A DNA stretch of 64,000 nucleotides from Clostridia bacterium. Lineage in GTDB: Bacteria > Bacillota > Clostridia > Oscillospirales > CAG-272. The first letter of the stretch is position 1, and each line of letters starts with the position of its first letter. Made by a program: the position numbers and the translations under genes. The notes below the pieces were generated by a model. The model was not told the DNA's origin. It was given only the letters and a program-made list of their open reading frames with translations, and did not search any database. Shown here piece by piece: positions 8,701-17,742 of this stretch. The stretch is taken from the NCBI GenBank assembly GCA_900767415.1, contig CAAFYZ010000052.1, positions 1 through 64,000 of the forward strand, written 5' to 3'.

Positions 8701-10062
8701 CTTGAAATTTTGAAATCAACCGACAACGGCGAAACGTGGAGAATTATAAACGAAGACGATTACGGCAACGCCGTTTCTACCGACAGGCTTTTTTATGCTT
8801 TCCGAACGAGCGGTATTTACCGAGTAATCGTTACCGATGAATTCCGCACGGGAATCGATTCCGTAACCGGGCAGATTTCCTATGTCCAGCCCGAACCGTC
8901 CTGCGCTTTGAACGGCGTTGAAAACGGCGGCTATACCAACGGAACGGTATCTTTTGTATGGACGGACGAAGCGACGGTAGTGGTTCGCAAAAACGGAGAA
9001 GTTATCGAATACGCAAGCGGCGACGATTTAAGCGATGACGGCATTTATACCGTTACCTTTGAGAATTTTGACGGATACAAAGCGACGTATTCCTTTACAA
9101 TCGACACGGTAAATCCCGTTGTAAAGATTGACGGTGCGAATAACGGCGAAACGGTAAATAGGGACGTAAAAGTTATCTTTACCGAAGACACTCTCACCGC
9201 AGAACTTTTCAAAGACGGAAGCTCGCTCGGCGTTTATCTTTCTGATACCGCAATCACCGAAAGCGGTTCGTATGCTCTTGTCGTTCGCGACCTTGCGGGG
9301 AACAAAACAGAAGTAACTTTCGGTATAGACAAGTATGTCGATTTTGCTATCGACGTTAACTCTAACGGACTTGCAAACTCTGTAACGGTAACGGCAAACG
9401 AAAGCGTATCCGTTTTTCTTACGAGAGACGGCGAAGAGATAGAATATATTCTCGGCGAAGCGATTACCGCGCCGGCAAAATATACGCTCGTTTTAACGGA
9501 CAAACTTGGTAATGTAGAAGAAATCTTTTTTGAAATCGTGAAACCGCTCGCAAAGAGTTTCTCTCACAATTTCGACGATATTCCGGGCTTTGAAAAGGTG
9601 CTCGTTAACGGAGAAGAAAGACGTCTTAACTACGGAACTTTGGAACTGCTCGACGACGGCATTTACGAGGTCGGCGTTGTGGTAAACGGCAAAGTATATA
9701 ACTTTATCGTAACGGTTGACGGCACGGCTCCGACTCTTACGCTTACGGGCGTAGAAAACGGCGGTTCGACGAAAGGTTCGGTTGCTCTTTCGGATTTAAG
9801 CGAAAAAGCAGAAATGAAAGTGTATAAAAACAATGCCGAAATCTCTTACACGCTCGGAGACGTTATCACCGAAGAAGGCGTTTACAAAGTAATTCTTACA
9901 GACGAATGCGGAAACGTTACGGAATATACCTTTGAAATTCTGCACTCTATGAATTCCGGCGCTGTTTCGCTAATTATTATAGGTATTATGTTTATTGCGG
10001 GTATGGCAATTCTCATTGTTCTAATGAGAAAGAAAGGTAAATTCGGCAAGAAGAAGGCTTAA
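5788..10062 (+). CDS. giant Ig-like-repeat surface protein of the ICE
   Basis: 1424 residues from a TTG start behind AGGAGG. A signal peptide ends near TTASAA (about residue 37). More than a dozen Ig-like repeats of 60-75 residues follow. They share pieces such as LDKTKPTG, YTNASYVKY, YVKxPG, SGTQLxxEGxYSFYSVDKAGNQS, and later GVENGGYTNGTVSF and TAELFKDG. A C-terminal membrane helix (SLIIIGIMFIAGMAILIVLM) is followed by a KKGKFGKKKA tail. There is no LPxTG motif. Its place between the coupling protein and the channel genes suggests a cell-surface protein that helps mating contact. That role is inferred, because the family is not one I can name. Confidence 0.7.
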   Translation: MKTKTRRNTLKGLLFFVLTLSALFCALFASTATTASAATYTSPTLTTSGSYDVGNGSVSGYMDKYRIYMHASSVNGSTGTAYNDRVLNWNYVYIKIDVTDINSHISFRLTRNGSTYSSRSLSGKEDMTLYSGSLPDGEYVLTYKGKHNTFLWATAEYTYTYRFVIDKTGPSYTLKAGTTSVSSGTYTNKQITYSVTDYKPWRILYKSPAASSYSSSYNTTYTVGATSYNNGWWYFYAEDYYDNYNETVRIYLDTIAPVGKVVNSAGYTVQNGEYTNKPVRYTATDTGGVSYYQVKKPGSSSWTSYSSGTTLSDSYGWYAFRCVDKAGNYSEEYKVYYDAILPVGTLYGGTTAMSSGSYTNASYVKYVATDSHSGIANCYVKMPGASYYAAYSSGTQLATEGSYSFYSVDKSGNQSATVSITLDKTKPTGILYGGSSVIQNGGATNASYIKFVPYDVIGLSATYVKKPSLTSYVSYTSGTQFTEEGVYSFYSVDKAGNQSVTYTITLNRQIPSAMLYVDDKPIDNNGYTNGGHIKFVCSETCYVKTPDGTSFVSYASGAEFYKSGKYVFYGVDRAGNSTGFYSVVIDRTKKPLTLSNLAENVTTGDVVITWTDGSPDVYAPVRSVTVNGKPYVKGSTIYTIDTGVYKIVCTDAAGNVWETEFVSEKRNVLTETLQKEYFEAPDEKGNNYAFSSYDAAFAFAKLRERGFVRTGVWNNETWDTGIAMDAIDAVNAENGSYFIYKKSGSPDEEVAYFTEARLNEVIAEYAAIGIKDYFFWEKEPATIADGENLFEYSDAKVILSKYIEFGGNIGVLIDGETFVGSVYEGEGKHVATVSDSWGNSCDYEIIVIRRAPNIHYAVEDGSPNLVTFDRTYYFKDEIILSISDDFDEMAMFNVYDENGVLLSNLNLYDTFTLSASGSYMVEAVNHFGFSESFTLVISRNAPKIVFTENTDGKKLEITVTESADKESNIQTLEILKSTDNGETWRIINEDDYGNAVSTDRLFYAFRTSGIYRVIVTDEFRTGIDSVTGQISYVQPEPSCALNGVENGGYTNGTVSFVWTDEATVVVRKNGEVIEYASGDDLSDDGIYTVTFENFDGYKATYSFTIDTVNPVVKIDGANNGETVNRDVKVIFTEDTLTAELFKDGSSLGVYLSDTAITESGSYALVVRDLAGNKTEVTFGIDKYVDFAIDVNSNGLANSVTVTANESVSVFLTRDGEEIEYILGEAITAPAKYTLVLTDKLGNVEEIFFEIVKPLAKSFSHNFDDIPGFEKVLVNGEERRLNYGTLELLDDGIYEVGVVVNGKVYNFIVTVDGTAPTLTLTGVENGGSTKGSVALSDLSEKAEMKVYKNNAEISYTLGDVITEEGVYKVILTDECGNVTEYTFEILHSMNSGAVSLIIIGIMFIAGMAILIVLMRKKGKFGKKKA

Positions 10063-10365
10063 AAATATGAAAGGCGTTTTGCCTTGTAAATTTGTCTATG
10101 CTGCTTATGAAAAGACCATTTTCCCGATTTCGGGAAAATGGTTGGGCGGCAGGTGGCGAAACACTTTTTGAAACAAAAGGTAAACTTGAATTTAATGATA
10201 AAACTGACTCAAAAACGGGTAAAACAGACCTATTTTTCCAAGCAGGATAAGGCGTGATTCAGTCGGACGTTTTGCCCGACCGAAACACGCTCTTTAAGAC
10301 AAGCGGGATACCCGCTTTCTTTTTCATAAAACTACGTTTTTTACACTATAAACACAGGAGGTAAT
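10063..10365. other. spacer with hairpins and a possible gene remnant
   Basis: A perfect 11-bp-arm hairpin without a U-run lies at 10116-10141. A second hairpin-rich stretch follows (GTCGG...CCGAC inside GCGTG...CACGC, about 10252-10290). From about 10130 to 10250 one frame reads GWAAGGETLFETKGKLEFNDK and then TDSKTGKTDLFFQAG and a stop. I recall similar endings in ICE surface proteins, so this may be the tail of a decayed gene. Confidence 0.35.
10301..10326 (+). terminator. intrinsic terminator before the VirB2-like gene
   Basis: AAGCGGG, a 3-base loop and CCCGCTT are followed by TCTTTTTC. It sits about 40 bases upstream of the next start and may attenuate read-through from the upstream operon. 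Confidence 0.6.
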
Positions 10366-10665
10366 ATGAGGTTCAACAAAAATTTGTTGGCAGCGGGCGT
10401 GGATTTTTCACCCGTGATAGCGCCCATACTCGAAGTTATAAACGCGCTTCTATGGCCATGTATAGCCATTGTCGGCGCGGTTGGAACGATTTATTGTATC
10501 TTTCTCGGACTGAAAATCGCAAAAAGCGACGAACAGAATTCCAGAGAGAAAGCAAAAAAAGATTTAATCGGGGCGATTATAGGGTTTCTGATTATATTCG
10601 TTCTGATTGTCGCTTTGAAAATAGCAATGCCTATTTTGCAAAGTTGGGTACAAAAACAAGTGTAA
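10366..10665 (+). CDS. VirB2/TrbC-like pilin of the conjugation channel
   Basis: 99 residues with AGGAGG upstream. Two hydrophobic helices (about 24-48 and 66-90) flank a short charged loop (KIAKSDEQNSREKAKKDL). This is the layout of VirB2-type subunits in Gram-positive ICEs (VINALLWPCIAIVGAVGTIYCIFLG). It sits directly before the VirB6-like gene. The product would be a membrane subunit of the mating channel. It was assigned by topology and position. Confidence 0.7.
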   Translation: MRFNKNLLAAGVDFSPVIAPILEVINALLWPCIAIVGAVGTIYCIFLGLKIAKSDEQNSREKAKKDLIGAIIGFLIIFVLIVALKIAMPILQSWVQKQV

Positions 10666-10677
10666 CGGAGGCAAAGT

Positions 10678-12159
10678 ATGGACTGGTTTTTCGGATGGTT
10701 TTACGAACTGTTATACGTTCTTCAAAAGAGCATCTGTTACATTATAGATTTTATTCGTGAAATCTTCTTGAAACTCGTAGGAATAGAAACGGTGAAAATC
10801 GATGGAGAGCAGAGCGATTTGCTGACATATTTTCTGACAACGGAAGGCGTTAGAAACGCATTTTTGGGCGTATTTCTCGTTGGCGTAATTCTGTTGTTTA
10901 TATTCGTCGGCGTCGCTATTGTTAAAAGCGAAGCCGCCGATCCGCAACATAAAAAAACGAAAGGACAAATCGTAGCAAAATCTCTGCAAAGTTTTATTAC
11001 GTTCTTAATCGTGCCGTTTGTTCTGCTTGCGGGGATCACTCTCACGAACGTGGTAATGCGCGGAATCAACGCGAGCATGTCGGGTGCAGCCGTTTCCGGA
11101 AGCACGCACGTTTCGCTCGGCGGTCAAATACTCGTAACGAGCGGATACGACGCTTACATAGGTCCAGCAGGTTCGCGTGCTTCGATAGAACAGATGTTTA
11201 TAACGGGACAACTCGACTACAATAATCTTTCGGCAGTCACGCAGTATTACAAACTTGCGGATATGAACTTTTTCGTAGGGCTTGCAAGTGCTCTCGTGAT
11301 ACTCGTTATGTTTGTTCTCAGTACGATTTCATTTATTCAAAGGATATTCGATATCGTTCTTTTGTATATCGTTTCACCCGTTTCGGTATCTACTATTCCG
11401 CTTGACGACGGACAGCGTTTCAAACTTTGGCGGGAAATGATGATTTCAAAAGTTCTCGGTTGTTACGGTATCGTGCTTGCAATGAATCTGTTTTTTCTTA
11501 TCATACCCAAAATTTCGGGGATTGCGTTCTTTGACAGCAATTTCAAAAACGGAATCGTGCAGTTATTGTTCGTAATCGGCGGCGCGTTTGCCGTTACGAA
11601 AGCGAATATGGTAATCGCCCAGCTTACCGGAAACAACGCCGGCGGACAAGAAGCGCAACAGTTGCTTGCCAACATTCAGACGGGCGCGTATATGGCAAAA
11701 GCGGTTACGGGAACGGCGGGTGTTGCCGCAGGTATGCTTATCGGCGGGACGGATTTTCTTGCCAACAAAAAACGCGGAGCGGGCTTTTTCGATAATGTTT
11801 CTTCGGCAATTCACACGCAAAGGAACAGACACAACGTCCGACAAGCGACGGCTACAAGTGATACGGCGGCAAAACCGACAAAGGCGCAAGCAATCGGAAA
11901 TGCAGCGAAAGGTGCGTTGCGACTTGCTACGCTACCCGTCGGAGTAATGAAAGACCTTTTGCAAGGCGGCGCCATTACGGCGGGTAAAAACTTTATTCCC
12001 CGTGTAAGAAACGTAATTGCCGGAACAACTTTCGTTAACCGCGCGGATTTTGTGAAAAAAGCGGAAGACAAGGCGACCGAAAACGCGAAAGACGATAAAA
12101 CGGACGCGGAACACGAAACGAAAGAAACCGACAAAGCAAAGGAGGATAAAGCGGAATGA
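10678..12159 (+). CDS. VirB6/TrbL-like polytopic channel protein
   Basis: 493 residues. About six hydrophobic helices lie in the first 330 residues, with the sequence PVSVSTIPLDDGQRFKLWREMMISKVLGCYGI between two of them, as in TrbL-type proteins of Clostridial ICEs. The last 150 residues are hydrophilic and end in an acidic, lysine-rich tail (TENAKDDKTDAEHETKETDK). It overlaps the VirB4 gene by 4 bases. It probably forms the inner-membrane part of the transfer channel. Confidence 0.75.
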   Translation: MDWFFGWFYELLYVLQKSICYIIDFIREIFLKLVGIETVKIDGEQSDLLTYFLTTEGVRNAFLGVFLVGVILLFIFVGVAIVKSEAADPQHKKTKGQIVAKSLQSFITFLIVPFVLLAGITLTNVVMRGINASMSGAAVSGSTHVSLGGQILVTSGYDAYIGPAGSRASIEQMFITGQLDYNNLSAVTQYYKLADMNFFVGLASALVILVMFVLSTISFIQRIFDIVLLYIVSPVSVSTIPLDDGQRFKLWREMMISKVLGCYGIVLAMNLFFLIIPKISGIAFFDSNFKNGIVQLLFVIGGAFAVTKANMVIAQLTGNNAGGQEAQQLLANIQTGAYMAKAVTGTAGVAAGMLIGGTDFLANKKRGAGFFDNVSSAIHTQRNRHNVRQATATSDTAAKPTKAQAIGNAAKGALRLATLPVGVMKDLLQGGAITAGKNFIPRVRNVIAGTTFVNRADFVKKAEDKATENAKDDKTDAEHETKETDKAKEDKAE

Positions 12160-14753
12160 GGCTTATACCGCGCAACACAAAAGTAAAATTACAATTCTAT
12201 AAAGGCATTACCCTACCGGATATATTTCTCGGCTTAACGGGGCTTGCGCTCGTCGCAATAACTCTTGCAAGCAATTTTTCTTTCAAATATCTGCTTGCTC
12301 TCGGCATCGTATGCGTGTTTGCCCCGCTTTTCGTATCGATAGGCAACGAAAGAATTTATATGTCGGTCGTCTATATGTTCCGTCATTTGTTCGGACGAAA
12401 ACGTTACACGAAAAACGGTAAGGACGGCGCGACGATTGATAGTATCACGCCTTACGAAAAGGTTGAAAACGAACTTATCAAAAATAAAGACGGCTCTTAT
12501 ACGGGCGTGGTGGAAATCAAGCCTATCGAATTCAGATTGCTCGCCGGCGGCAAACAAAATTATCTTATCGACGGAATTTTGGCAAATGCACTCGGTACCG
12601 TCAATCTAACACAGGAAGCGGAAATCGTCAAACTCGATAAAGAACTCAATCTGAACAAACAACTGCAAGCCGAACTCGACCGTATCGAAGACCTGATTGC
12701 CGCCGAAGAAAACGGTTTGATTACGCACGACGAATACGTATCACGATTGAACGTAATCGAAGACAGAATAACGCTTATCGACACACTCAACAGCGAAAGT
12801 CGCGTTACATACAGCGCATACTACATAGCCGTTCACGATAAATCGCCTACCGCGTTGAAAGATACGCTTGCGTATATGAAACAAATCCTGCAATCAGGCA
12901 GTATCGAAACGAATATTCTCGGTAACGACGAACTTGAAGAATTTATTCGTCTTTCCTATGGAATTCAGGCGGAGAACGGAGAAGTTGTAAACGTAAAATT
13001 CAGACTAAACGGTACGTTGCAGGACGAAAAGAAACTTTCGCATTTTGTCGTATGCGGCTATCCGCTCAAAGTAAGTAACGCTTGGGGTGAGGACTTGTTT
13101 GATATTCCCGGCACAAAAGTCGTTATGAAACTCAAACCCATAGAGAAAAGCAAGGCAATTCGCCGTATCGATAATGCGATTATAGAACTTTCCACACGCA
13201 AAAAAGGCAAAGCCAGCAAGGTTATAGACAACACAACGCACGTAGAAACGTTGTCCGCGTTGCTCGTAAGATTGCAAAACGATAACGAAACTTTGTTTGA
13301 CGTAACTTTTATCATTACGGCATACGACGAAAACGGCAAAGCCGACGTAAAAAAACGGGTTCGGGCTAAACTGCGTGAAAACGGATTTTCCGCAAACGAA
13401 ATGTTTGGGAGACAAACCGACGTTTATCTGACATCTACCGTAACCGAATACGACAAAGTAAAGATTTCACGCGGGATACAGGCAACTTCCGTATCCGCTT
13501 GTTTTCCGTTTGTAAGCAATGCGGTTATAGACGAAAACGGACTACTTCTCGGAGAGAACAGGTTGCCCGTATTCGTGGATTTTTTCAAACGCGATTCGGA
13601 ATTCGTTAACAGCAATATTGTAGTTATCGGCAAGTCCGGTAGCGGTAAGAGTTACGCCACGAAAACGCTGCTTACGCATCTCGCCTCTTGCGGAACAAAA
13701 ATCTATATTCTCGATCCCGAAAACGAATACACAAAACTGACCGAAAACCTGAACGGGAAAATGCTCGACGTCGCTTCGGCGAAGTTTGGAAAAGTAAATC
13801 CGTTTCACGTTATAGTATCGCTCGGCGATGAAAACGAGGACGGAAGTCGAAACAGTTATTTCGCCCACCTTCAATTTTTGGAAGAGTTTTATAAAACGTC
13901 TATTCCCGGACTTTCTCCCGATTGTCTGGAACTTTTGAATCGCCTGACTACCGAAGTTTACGCGAAAAAAGGCATAGACGAAGACAGCCGTTTTGAGCGT
14001 CTTAAACCGGAGAATTATCCGACGTTCGACGACCTTGCGGAACTCACCGACGAACGGGTATCGACGGAACCGGACGAATACAATCGTTCCTGTTATAAAA
14101 TTCTTTCCAACTATCTGTCGAAATTCCGTAGCGGCGGAAGATATTCCAACCTTTGGAACGGACCTACGAGCCTTAACGCTGACGCCGATTTCGTGTGCTT
14201 CAACTTTCAGAAGCTGATAGCCAACCGAAACGGCACGGTCGCCAACTCGCAAATGCTGCTTATTCTGAAATGGCTTGAAAACGAAGTCATAAAAAACCGC
14301 GATTACAACCTTAAATACGGAGCAAATCGCAAGATAGCGGTAGTAATTGACGAGGCGCATTTATTTGTGGACGAGCGGTATCCCGTCGCGCTCGATTTTA
14401 TGTTTCAACTTGCAAAGCGTATCCGAAAATACGGCGGAATGCAAATTGTAATCACGCAATCGCTCAAAGACTTTGCGGGAACGCCCGAAACGGCGCGTAA
14501 ATCTATGGCGATTATCAACGTATCGCAATACTCGCTTATATTCGCCTTACCGCCTAATGATATGACGGAACTTTGCAAACTTTATGAGAAAGCGGGACAG
14601 ATAAATGCCGCCGAAAGAGAGAATATCGTGCACAACCCGCGCGGCTCTGCGTTTCTGATTTCTTCGCCGGAAAAACGGACAAATATACGAATCGTAGCCA
14701 CGCCATACGTCGAAAGCCTTTTCGACGAAAATAATCAACAAAAGGAGATCTAA
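12156..14753 (+). CDS. VirB4/TrbE-type conjugation ATPase with N-terminal PrgI/VirB3-like segment
   Basis: 865 residues. The N-terminus has the pattern RLIPRNTKVKLQFYKGITLPDI plus two membrane helices (about residues 25-65), as in PrgI/VirB3-like domains fused to VirB4. Walker A is GKSGSGKSY (about 491-499) and Walker B is AVVIDEAHLFVDE (about 728-740). This ATPase powers channel assembly and DNA transfer. It starts at an ATGA overlap with the VirB6-like gene. No VirB8-like protein or cell-wall hydrolase is recognisable in the window, so those parts may lie to the left or be missing. Confidence 0.85.
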   Translation: MRLIPRNTKVKLQFYKGITLPDIFLGLTGLALVAITLASNFSFKYLLALGIVCVFAPLFVSIGNERIYMSVVYMFRHLFGRKRYTKNGKDGATIDSITPYEKVENELIKNKDGSYTGVVEIKPIEFRLLAGGKQNYLIDGILANALGTVNLTQEAEIVKLDKELNLNKQLQAELDRIEDLIAAEENGLITHDEYVSRLNVIEDRITLIDTLNSESRVTYSAYYIAVHDKSPTALKDTLAYMKQILQSGSIETNILGNDELEEFIRLSYGIQAENGEVVNVKFRLNGTLQDEKKLSHFVVCGYPLKVSNAWGEDLFDIPGTKVVMKLKPIEKSKAIRRIDNAIIELSTRKKGKASKVIDNTTHVETLSALLVRLQNDNETLFDVTFIITAYDENGKADVKKRVRAKLRENGFSANEMFGRQTDVYLTSTVTEYDKVKISRGIQATSVSACFPFVSNAVIDENGLLLGENRLPVFVDFFKRDSEFVNSNIVVIGKSGSGKSYATKTLLTHLASCGTKIYILDPENEYTKLTENLNGKMLDVASAKFGKVNPFHVIVSLGDENEDGSRNSYFAHLQFLEEFYKTSIPGLSPDCLELLNRLTTEVYAKKGIDEDSRFERLKPENYPTFDDLAELTDERVSTEPDEYNRSCYKILSNYLSKFRSGGRYSNLWNGPTSLNADADFVCFNFQKLIANRNGTVANSQMLLILKWLENEVIKNRDYNLKYGANRKIAVVIDEAHLFVDERYPVALDFMFQLAKRIRKYGGMQIVITQSLKDFAGTPETARKSMAIINVSQYSLIFALPPNDMTELCKLYEKAGQINAAERENIVHNPRGSAFLISSPEKRTNIRIVATPYVESLFDENNQQKEI

Positions 14754-14756
14754 TTT

Positions 14757-15722
14757 ATGAGCGATAATACGGCAAAAAACGTGACGGACAACCTTATCAG
14801 ACAGGCTGACGAAACGTTTGAAAAACTTTTGAAGGAAGGAAAATACCGCGAATTGATAGACGCTATGATTTTGCTCGGCGACTATTCTCTTCGCAATCAA
14901 ATGCTTATTCTTGCGGCGAAACCGGATGCTACGCGTGTGGAAGGAATGAACGCGTGGAATTACCGCAAGCGTTCGATAAAGCCCGGCGAAAAATCAATTA
15001 AAATCCTTGCGCCCGTGTTTGCTAAGGAAGTCGTTTTCGATAAAAACGGACAACCGACCGAAAACGTGGTCAACAAAGTAACGGGCTATCGTATAAATTA
15101 CGTTTTTGACGAAAGTCAGACAAAGGGCGAGGACGTAAGGGATTTGAAAATTACGCCTGAAATTCTGGACAAAAACTACGATTTTATAACCGACGTTCTG
15201 AAAGGAACGATTAAAGGTTTTGAGTTCGGCGAAAGCGAATCCCTCGGAAAAGAAGTTACATCGCGGCTCGATACCGAAAGTCGAATAATCGAAATCAGCA
15301 AAACACTCGACAAAGAAGCGAAACTGAAAACGCTCATCAATCAAATCGCCGCCGCGAACGTGCTTACCCGCGACAGACGGAATTTTACCGGTATTCGTTC
15401 GTCCGAAATGAACGGCGCGGAAATGAGCGCGATTACATACATCGTCGCAAACAGGCTCGGACTGAAAACGGATAAACTTACCGAACCGGACTTTTCAAAA
15501 TTCGGCGAGAAGGATTTTGCGCGCTTCGCGGGGAATATCGGCGTTATACGTTCCGTTTCGCAAAAAATGATTATGGCGGTGGAAAACAAACTGTCTTACG
15601 AATTGCACAAACAGAAAACCGCCGCAGCCGAGCCGAAAGTTACCGAAGTGAAGCCCGTAAAAACGGAAAACATTAAATCCCCCGCTTCCAAAGGGAAAAA
15701 GAAAACGGAGGTAACGATGTAA
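14757..15722 (+). CDS. ArdC-like protein without a recognisable metalloprotease motif
   Basis: 321 residues. The N-terminal 100 residues (NQMLILAAKPDATRVEGMNAW, then RSIKPGEKSIKILAPV) match the ssDNA-binding domain of ArdC/LtrC-like antirestriction proteins. In ArdC a metallopeptidase domain with HExxH follows. Here the equivalent region (LKTLINQIAAANVL, then MSAITYIVANRLGL) lacks the histidine and glutamate. It may bind incoming single-stranded DNA without protease activity. The C-terminal 40 residues are a basic, disordered tail. Confidence 0.65.
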   Translation: MSDNTAKNVTDNLIRQADETFEKLLKEGKYRELIDAMILLGDYSLRNQMLILAAKPDATRVEGMNAWNYRKRSIKPGEKSIKILAPVFAKEVVFDKNGQPTENVVNKVTGYRINYVFDESQTKGEDVRDLKITPEILDKNYDFITDVLKGTIKGFEFGESESLGKEVTSRLDTESRIIEISKTLDKEAKLKTLINQIAAANVLTRDRRNFTGIRSSEMNGAEMSAITYIVANRLGLKTDKLTEPDFSKFGEKDFARFAGNIGVIRSVSQKMIMAVENKLSYELHKQKTAAAEPKVTEVKPVKTENIKSPASKGKKKTEVTM

Positions 15723-15994
15723 TGGGCGGAGAACTGAAAGCGATTATCGAAACGATAGACTTTTCTTCCAAAAACGAACTTTTGGAAAATCTCCGCAAAT
15801 TGCGGGAAAGCACGGTAAAACTCGCGCCGCAGGAACGCAGCGCAGTAAAAGAAATCATCGGCGTAGGTATTCAACAGGCTTACTATACCACAGAAAAAGA
15901 ACTTTTGCGCTATAAGCGTTACGTAAGCAAAAGAAATAACGACACGGAGGCAGAGAATGAAAAAAATAGTCGCGGTAGTAAAAGAGCCGTATAA
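15722..15994 (+). CDS. hypothetical ICE protein, 90 residues
   Basis: Unrecognised. The protein is helical and charged (LLENLRKLRESTVKLAPQERSA) with a hydrophilic C-terminus. It starts immediately after the ArdC-like stop and overlaps the following gene by 38 bases, which supports operon coupling. Confidence 0.5.
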   Translation: MGGELKAIIETIDFSSKNELLENLRKLRESTVKLAPQERSAVKEIIGVGIQQAYYTTEKELLRYKRYVSKRNNDTEAENEKNSRGSKRAV

Positions 15995-16352
15995 AAAGGC
16001 ACAGGTCGTGAATATCGACGATGACCTTAAAACTTTACAGAATATCGTCGGCGGCTGTATTGCTGCGGGAGACTTGCCGAATATGGAAGATATTTACGGT
16101 TTTTGTAATGACGAGGGGTTGTTGATAGGACTCGAACCCAACGTCTATCGTCCGCAGTGGAAAGACGCTTTGTTCGGACCGCTTGTTTTTGTCGGCGCGG
16201 GCGATGAAGGCGAATCGGTCAGTCTGAAAGAAGAACAGATAAATCGACTTATGGAATATTTTCAAAACCATAGCGTCAACAGTTTAGGAGAAATGTACAC
16301 GCACGTACAGACCGGTTTCAAACACTATAAGAAAAACGAGAGCGTGATGTGA
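15957..16352 (+). CDS. DUF3846 family protein
   Basis: 131 residues. The sequence KIVAVVKEPYKKAQVVNID, then LKTLQNIVGGCIAAGDLPNM and GLLIGLEPN, is the pattern of DUF3846 proteins found in many Clostridial ICEs and phages. The function is unknown. A GGAGG ribosome site lies inside the preceding gene. Confidence 0.7.
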   Translation: MKKIVAVVKEPYKKAQVVNIDDDLKTLQNIVGGCIAAGDLPNMEDIYGFCNDEGLLIGLEPNVYRPQWKDALFGPLVFVGAGDEGESVSLKEEQINRLMEYFQNHSVNSLGEMYTHVQTGFKHYKKNESVM

Positions 16353-16353
16353 A

Positions 16354-16929
16354 ATGCCTATGGAAACCAAACTGAACGGATACACGTTAAAAATCATTCC
16401 GGACGAAAATCCGTTGAATCCGCGCACAGACTGCGACCATCTCGGAATAATGCTTTGCTGGCACAGACGATATTCGCTCGGAGACAGCCACCCGTATGAT
16501 ACTCCGCAGGATTTTGCAGAAAGTGCGGCGGCAAAAGATATGTTTGTTTGTCTGCCCGTATATTTGCTCGATCATTCGGGGTTATACGTGTCTGTCAACG
16601 ATTTTAACGACTCTTGGGACAGCGGACAACTCGGTTTTATTTACTGCACGAAACAAGACGCGCAAAAATGGTTTAACAATACCGACGTTACCGAAGACGA
16701 AATAAAAAAAGAACTGACCGCAGAAGTTGAAGAATACAACGATTATCTGAACGGAGCGTGGTATGGCTTTCTTATCGAAGGTCTTGACGGCGAAGTGGAA
16801 GATTCCTGCGGAGGATTTCGCTACGACGGAAGTATGAAAAAACTCGCAAGCGAAATGAAATCTTACGTTTCGGACAAGTATTCCGCTCTATTCGATAAAC
16901 TTGTAGCAAACAATTCGGCGTGTATGTGA
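16354..16929 (+). CDS. conserved ICE protein, 191 residues, unknown function
   Basis: The opening (NGYTLKIIPDENPLNPR, then HLGIMLCWHRRYSLGD) recurs, as I remember, in plasmid and ICE proteins of gut Bacillota, but no function is assigned. It is an acidic soluble protein with no membrane segments. It starts two bases after the previous stop. Confidence 0.65.
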   Translation: MPMETKLNGYTLKIIPDENPLNPRTDCDHLGIMLCWHRRYSLGDSHPYDTPQDFAESAAAKDMFVCLPVYLLDHSGLYVSVNDFNDSWDSGQLGFIYCTKQDAQKWFNNTDVTEDEIKKELTAEVEEYNDYLNGAWYGFLIEGLDGEVEDSCGGFRYDGSMKKLASEMKSYVSDKYSALFDKLVANNSACM

Positions 16930-16956
16930 TCGCCGTAAAAAAGGAGGAACGACATA

Positions 16957-17742
16957 ATGCCCAACTGGGTATGCAATCATTTAACAATCAAAGGCGAAAA
17001 TTCCGTTGAAATCATGAAATCTATGCTTATAGACGACGAAGACTCGGAATACGGATACGAATTTGATTTCAATAAAATTTTACCTATGCCGAAAGAACTG
17101 GATATTTTCAGTCAAGGCGTGAATAAGACCTGCGCAAAACTGTTTATCAACAATATGCTCGAAGATTCGCCCGCTTATACCAAATACGCAAAACTTTTCT
17201 TAAAGGCATACGGGAAAGATTTGGTTATGACGGAAGACGAAATAACAAAAGAAATGAACGGTATGCTGAAATTTCACGACTTTCAAAGTAAAGAATTGTT
17301 TTTCAAAACAAAAGCGGACGTTAACGCCTACGGCAAACAGGCTTTGGATAATTACGCGAAATATAAAGCGACTGACTGGTATGACTGGTGTTGCGACAAC
17401 TGGGGAACGAAATGGAACGCTTGTCATTCGCAGATAAACGATATGGGAAAAGCGGATATTTATTTCGACACTGCATGGTCGTCTGTCCCGAAACTAATGG
17501 CTATGCTTGCAGCCAAACATCCCGATTGCAAATTTGAATACGAATATGCCGAAGAACAGCCCGGTATCAATGCCGGCTATATCATTTTTGAAAACGGCGC
17601 GCCCGTAAAGGGAGAACATTTTGCCGACGGGAGCAAAGAAGCGTATGAAACCTTTTTCGGGCTTTGGGGCTGCGACGACGAATTTCGCTTTAATGAAGAA
17701 ACGGGAACTTACGAAAGTATAGAAGAACAGGAGGAAATGTAA
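16957..17742 (+). CDS. Api92-like / DUF1281 ferredoxin-fold protein
   Basis: 261 residues. MPNWVCNHLTIKG at the start and NWGTKWNACH, then YFDTAWSSVPKLMAMLAAKHP, are the signature of Api92-like proteins (DUF1281) of phages and ICEs. The function is unknown. It has a good AGGAGG ribosome site and is followed immediately by another small ICE gene with a TTG start. Confidence 0.75.
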   Translation: MPNWVCNHLTIKGENSVEIMKSMLIDDEDSEYGYEFDFNKILPMPKELDIFSQGVNKTCAKLFINNMLEDSPAYTKYAKLFLKAYGKDLVMTEDEITKEMNGMLKFHDFQSKELFFKTKADVNAYGKQALDNYAKYKATDWYDWCCDNWGTKWNACHSQINDMGKADIYFDTAWSSVPKLMAMLAAKHPDCKFEYEYAEEQPGINAGYIIFENGAPVKGEHFADGSKEAYETFFGLWGCDDEFRFNEETGTYESIEEQEEM

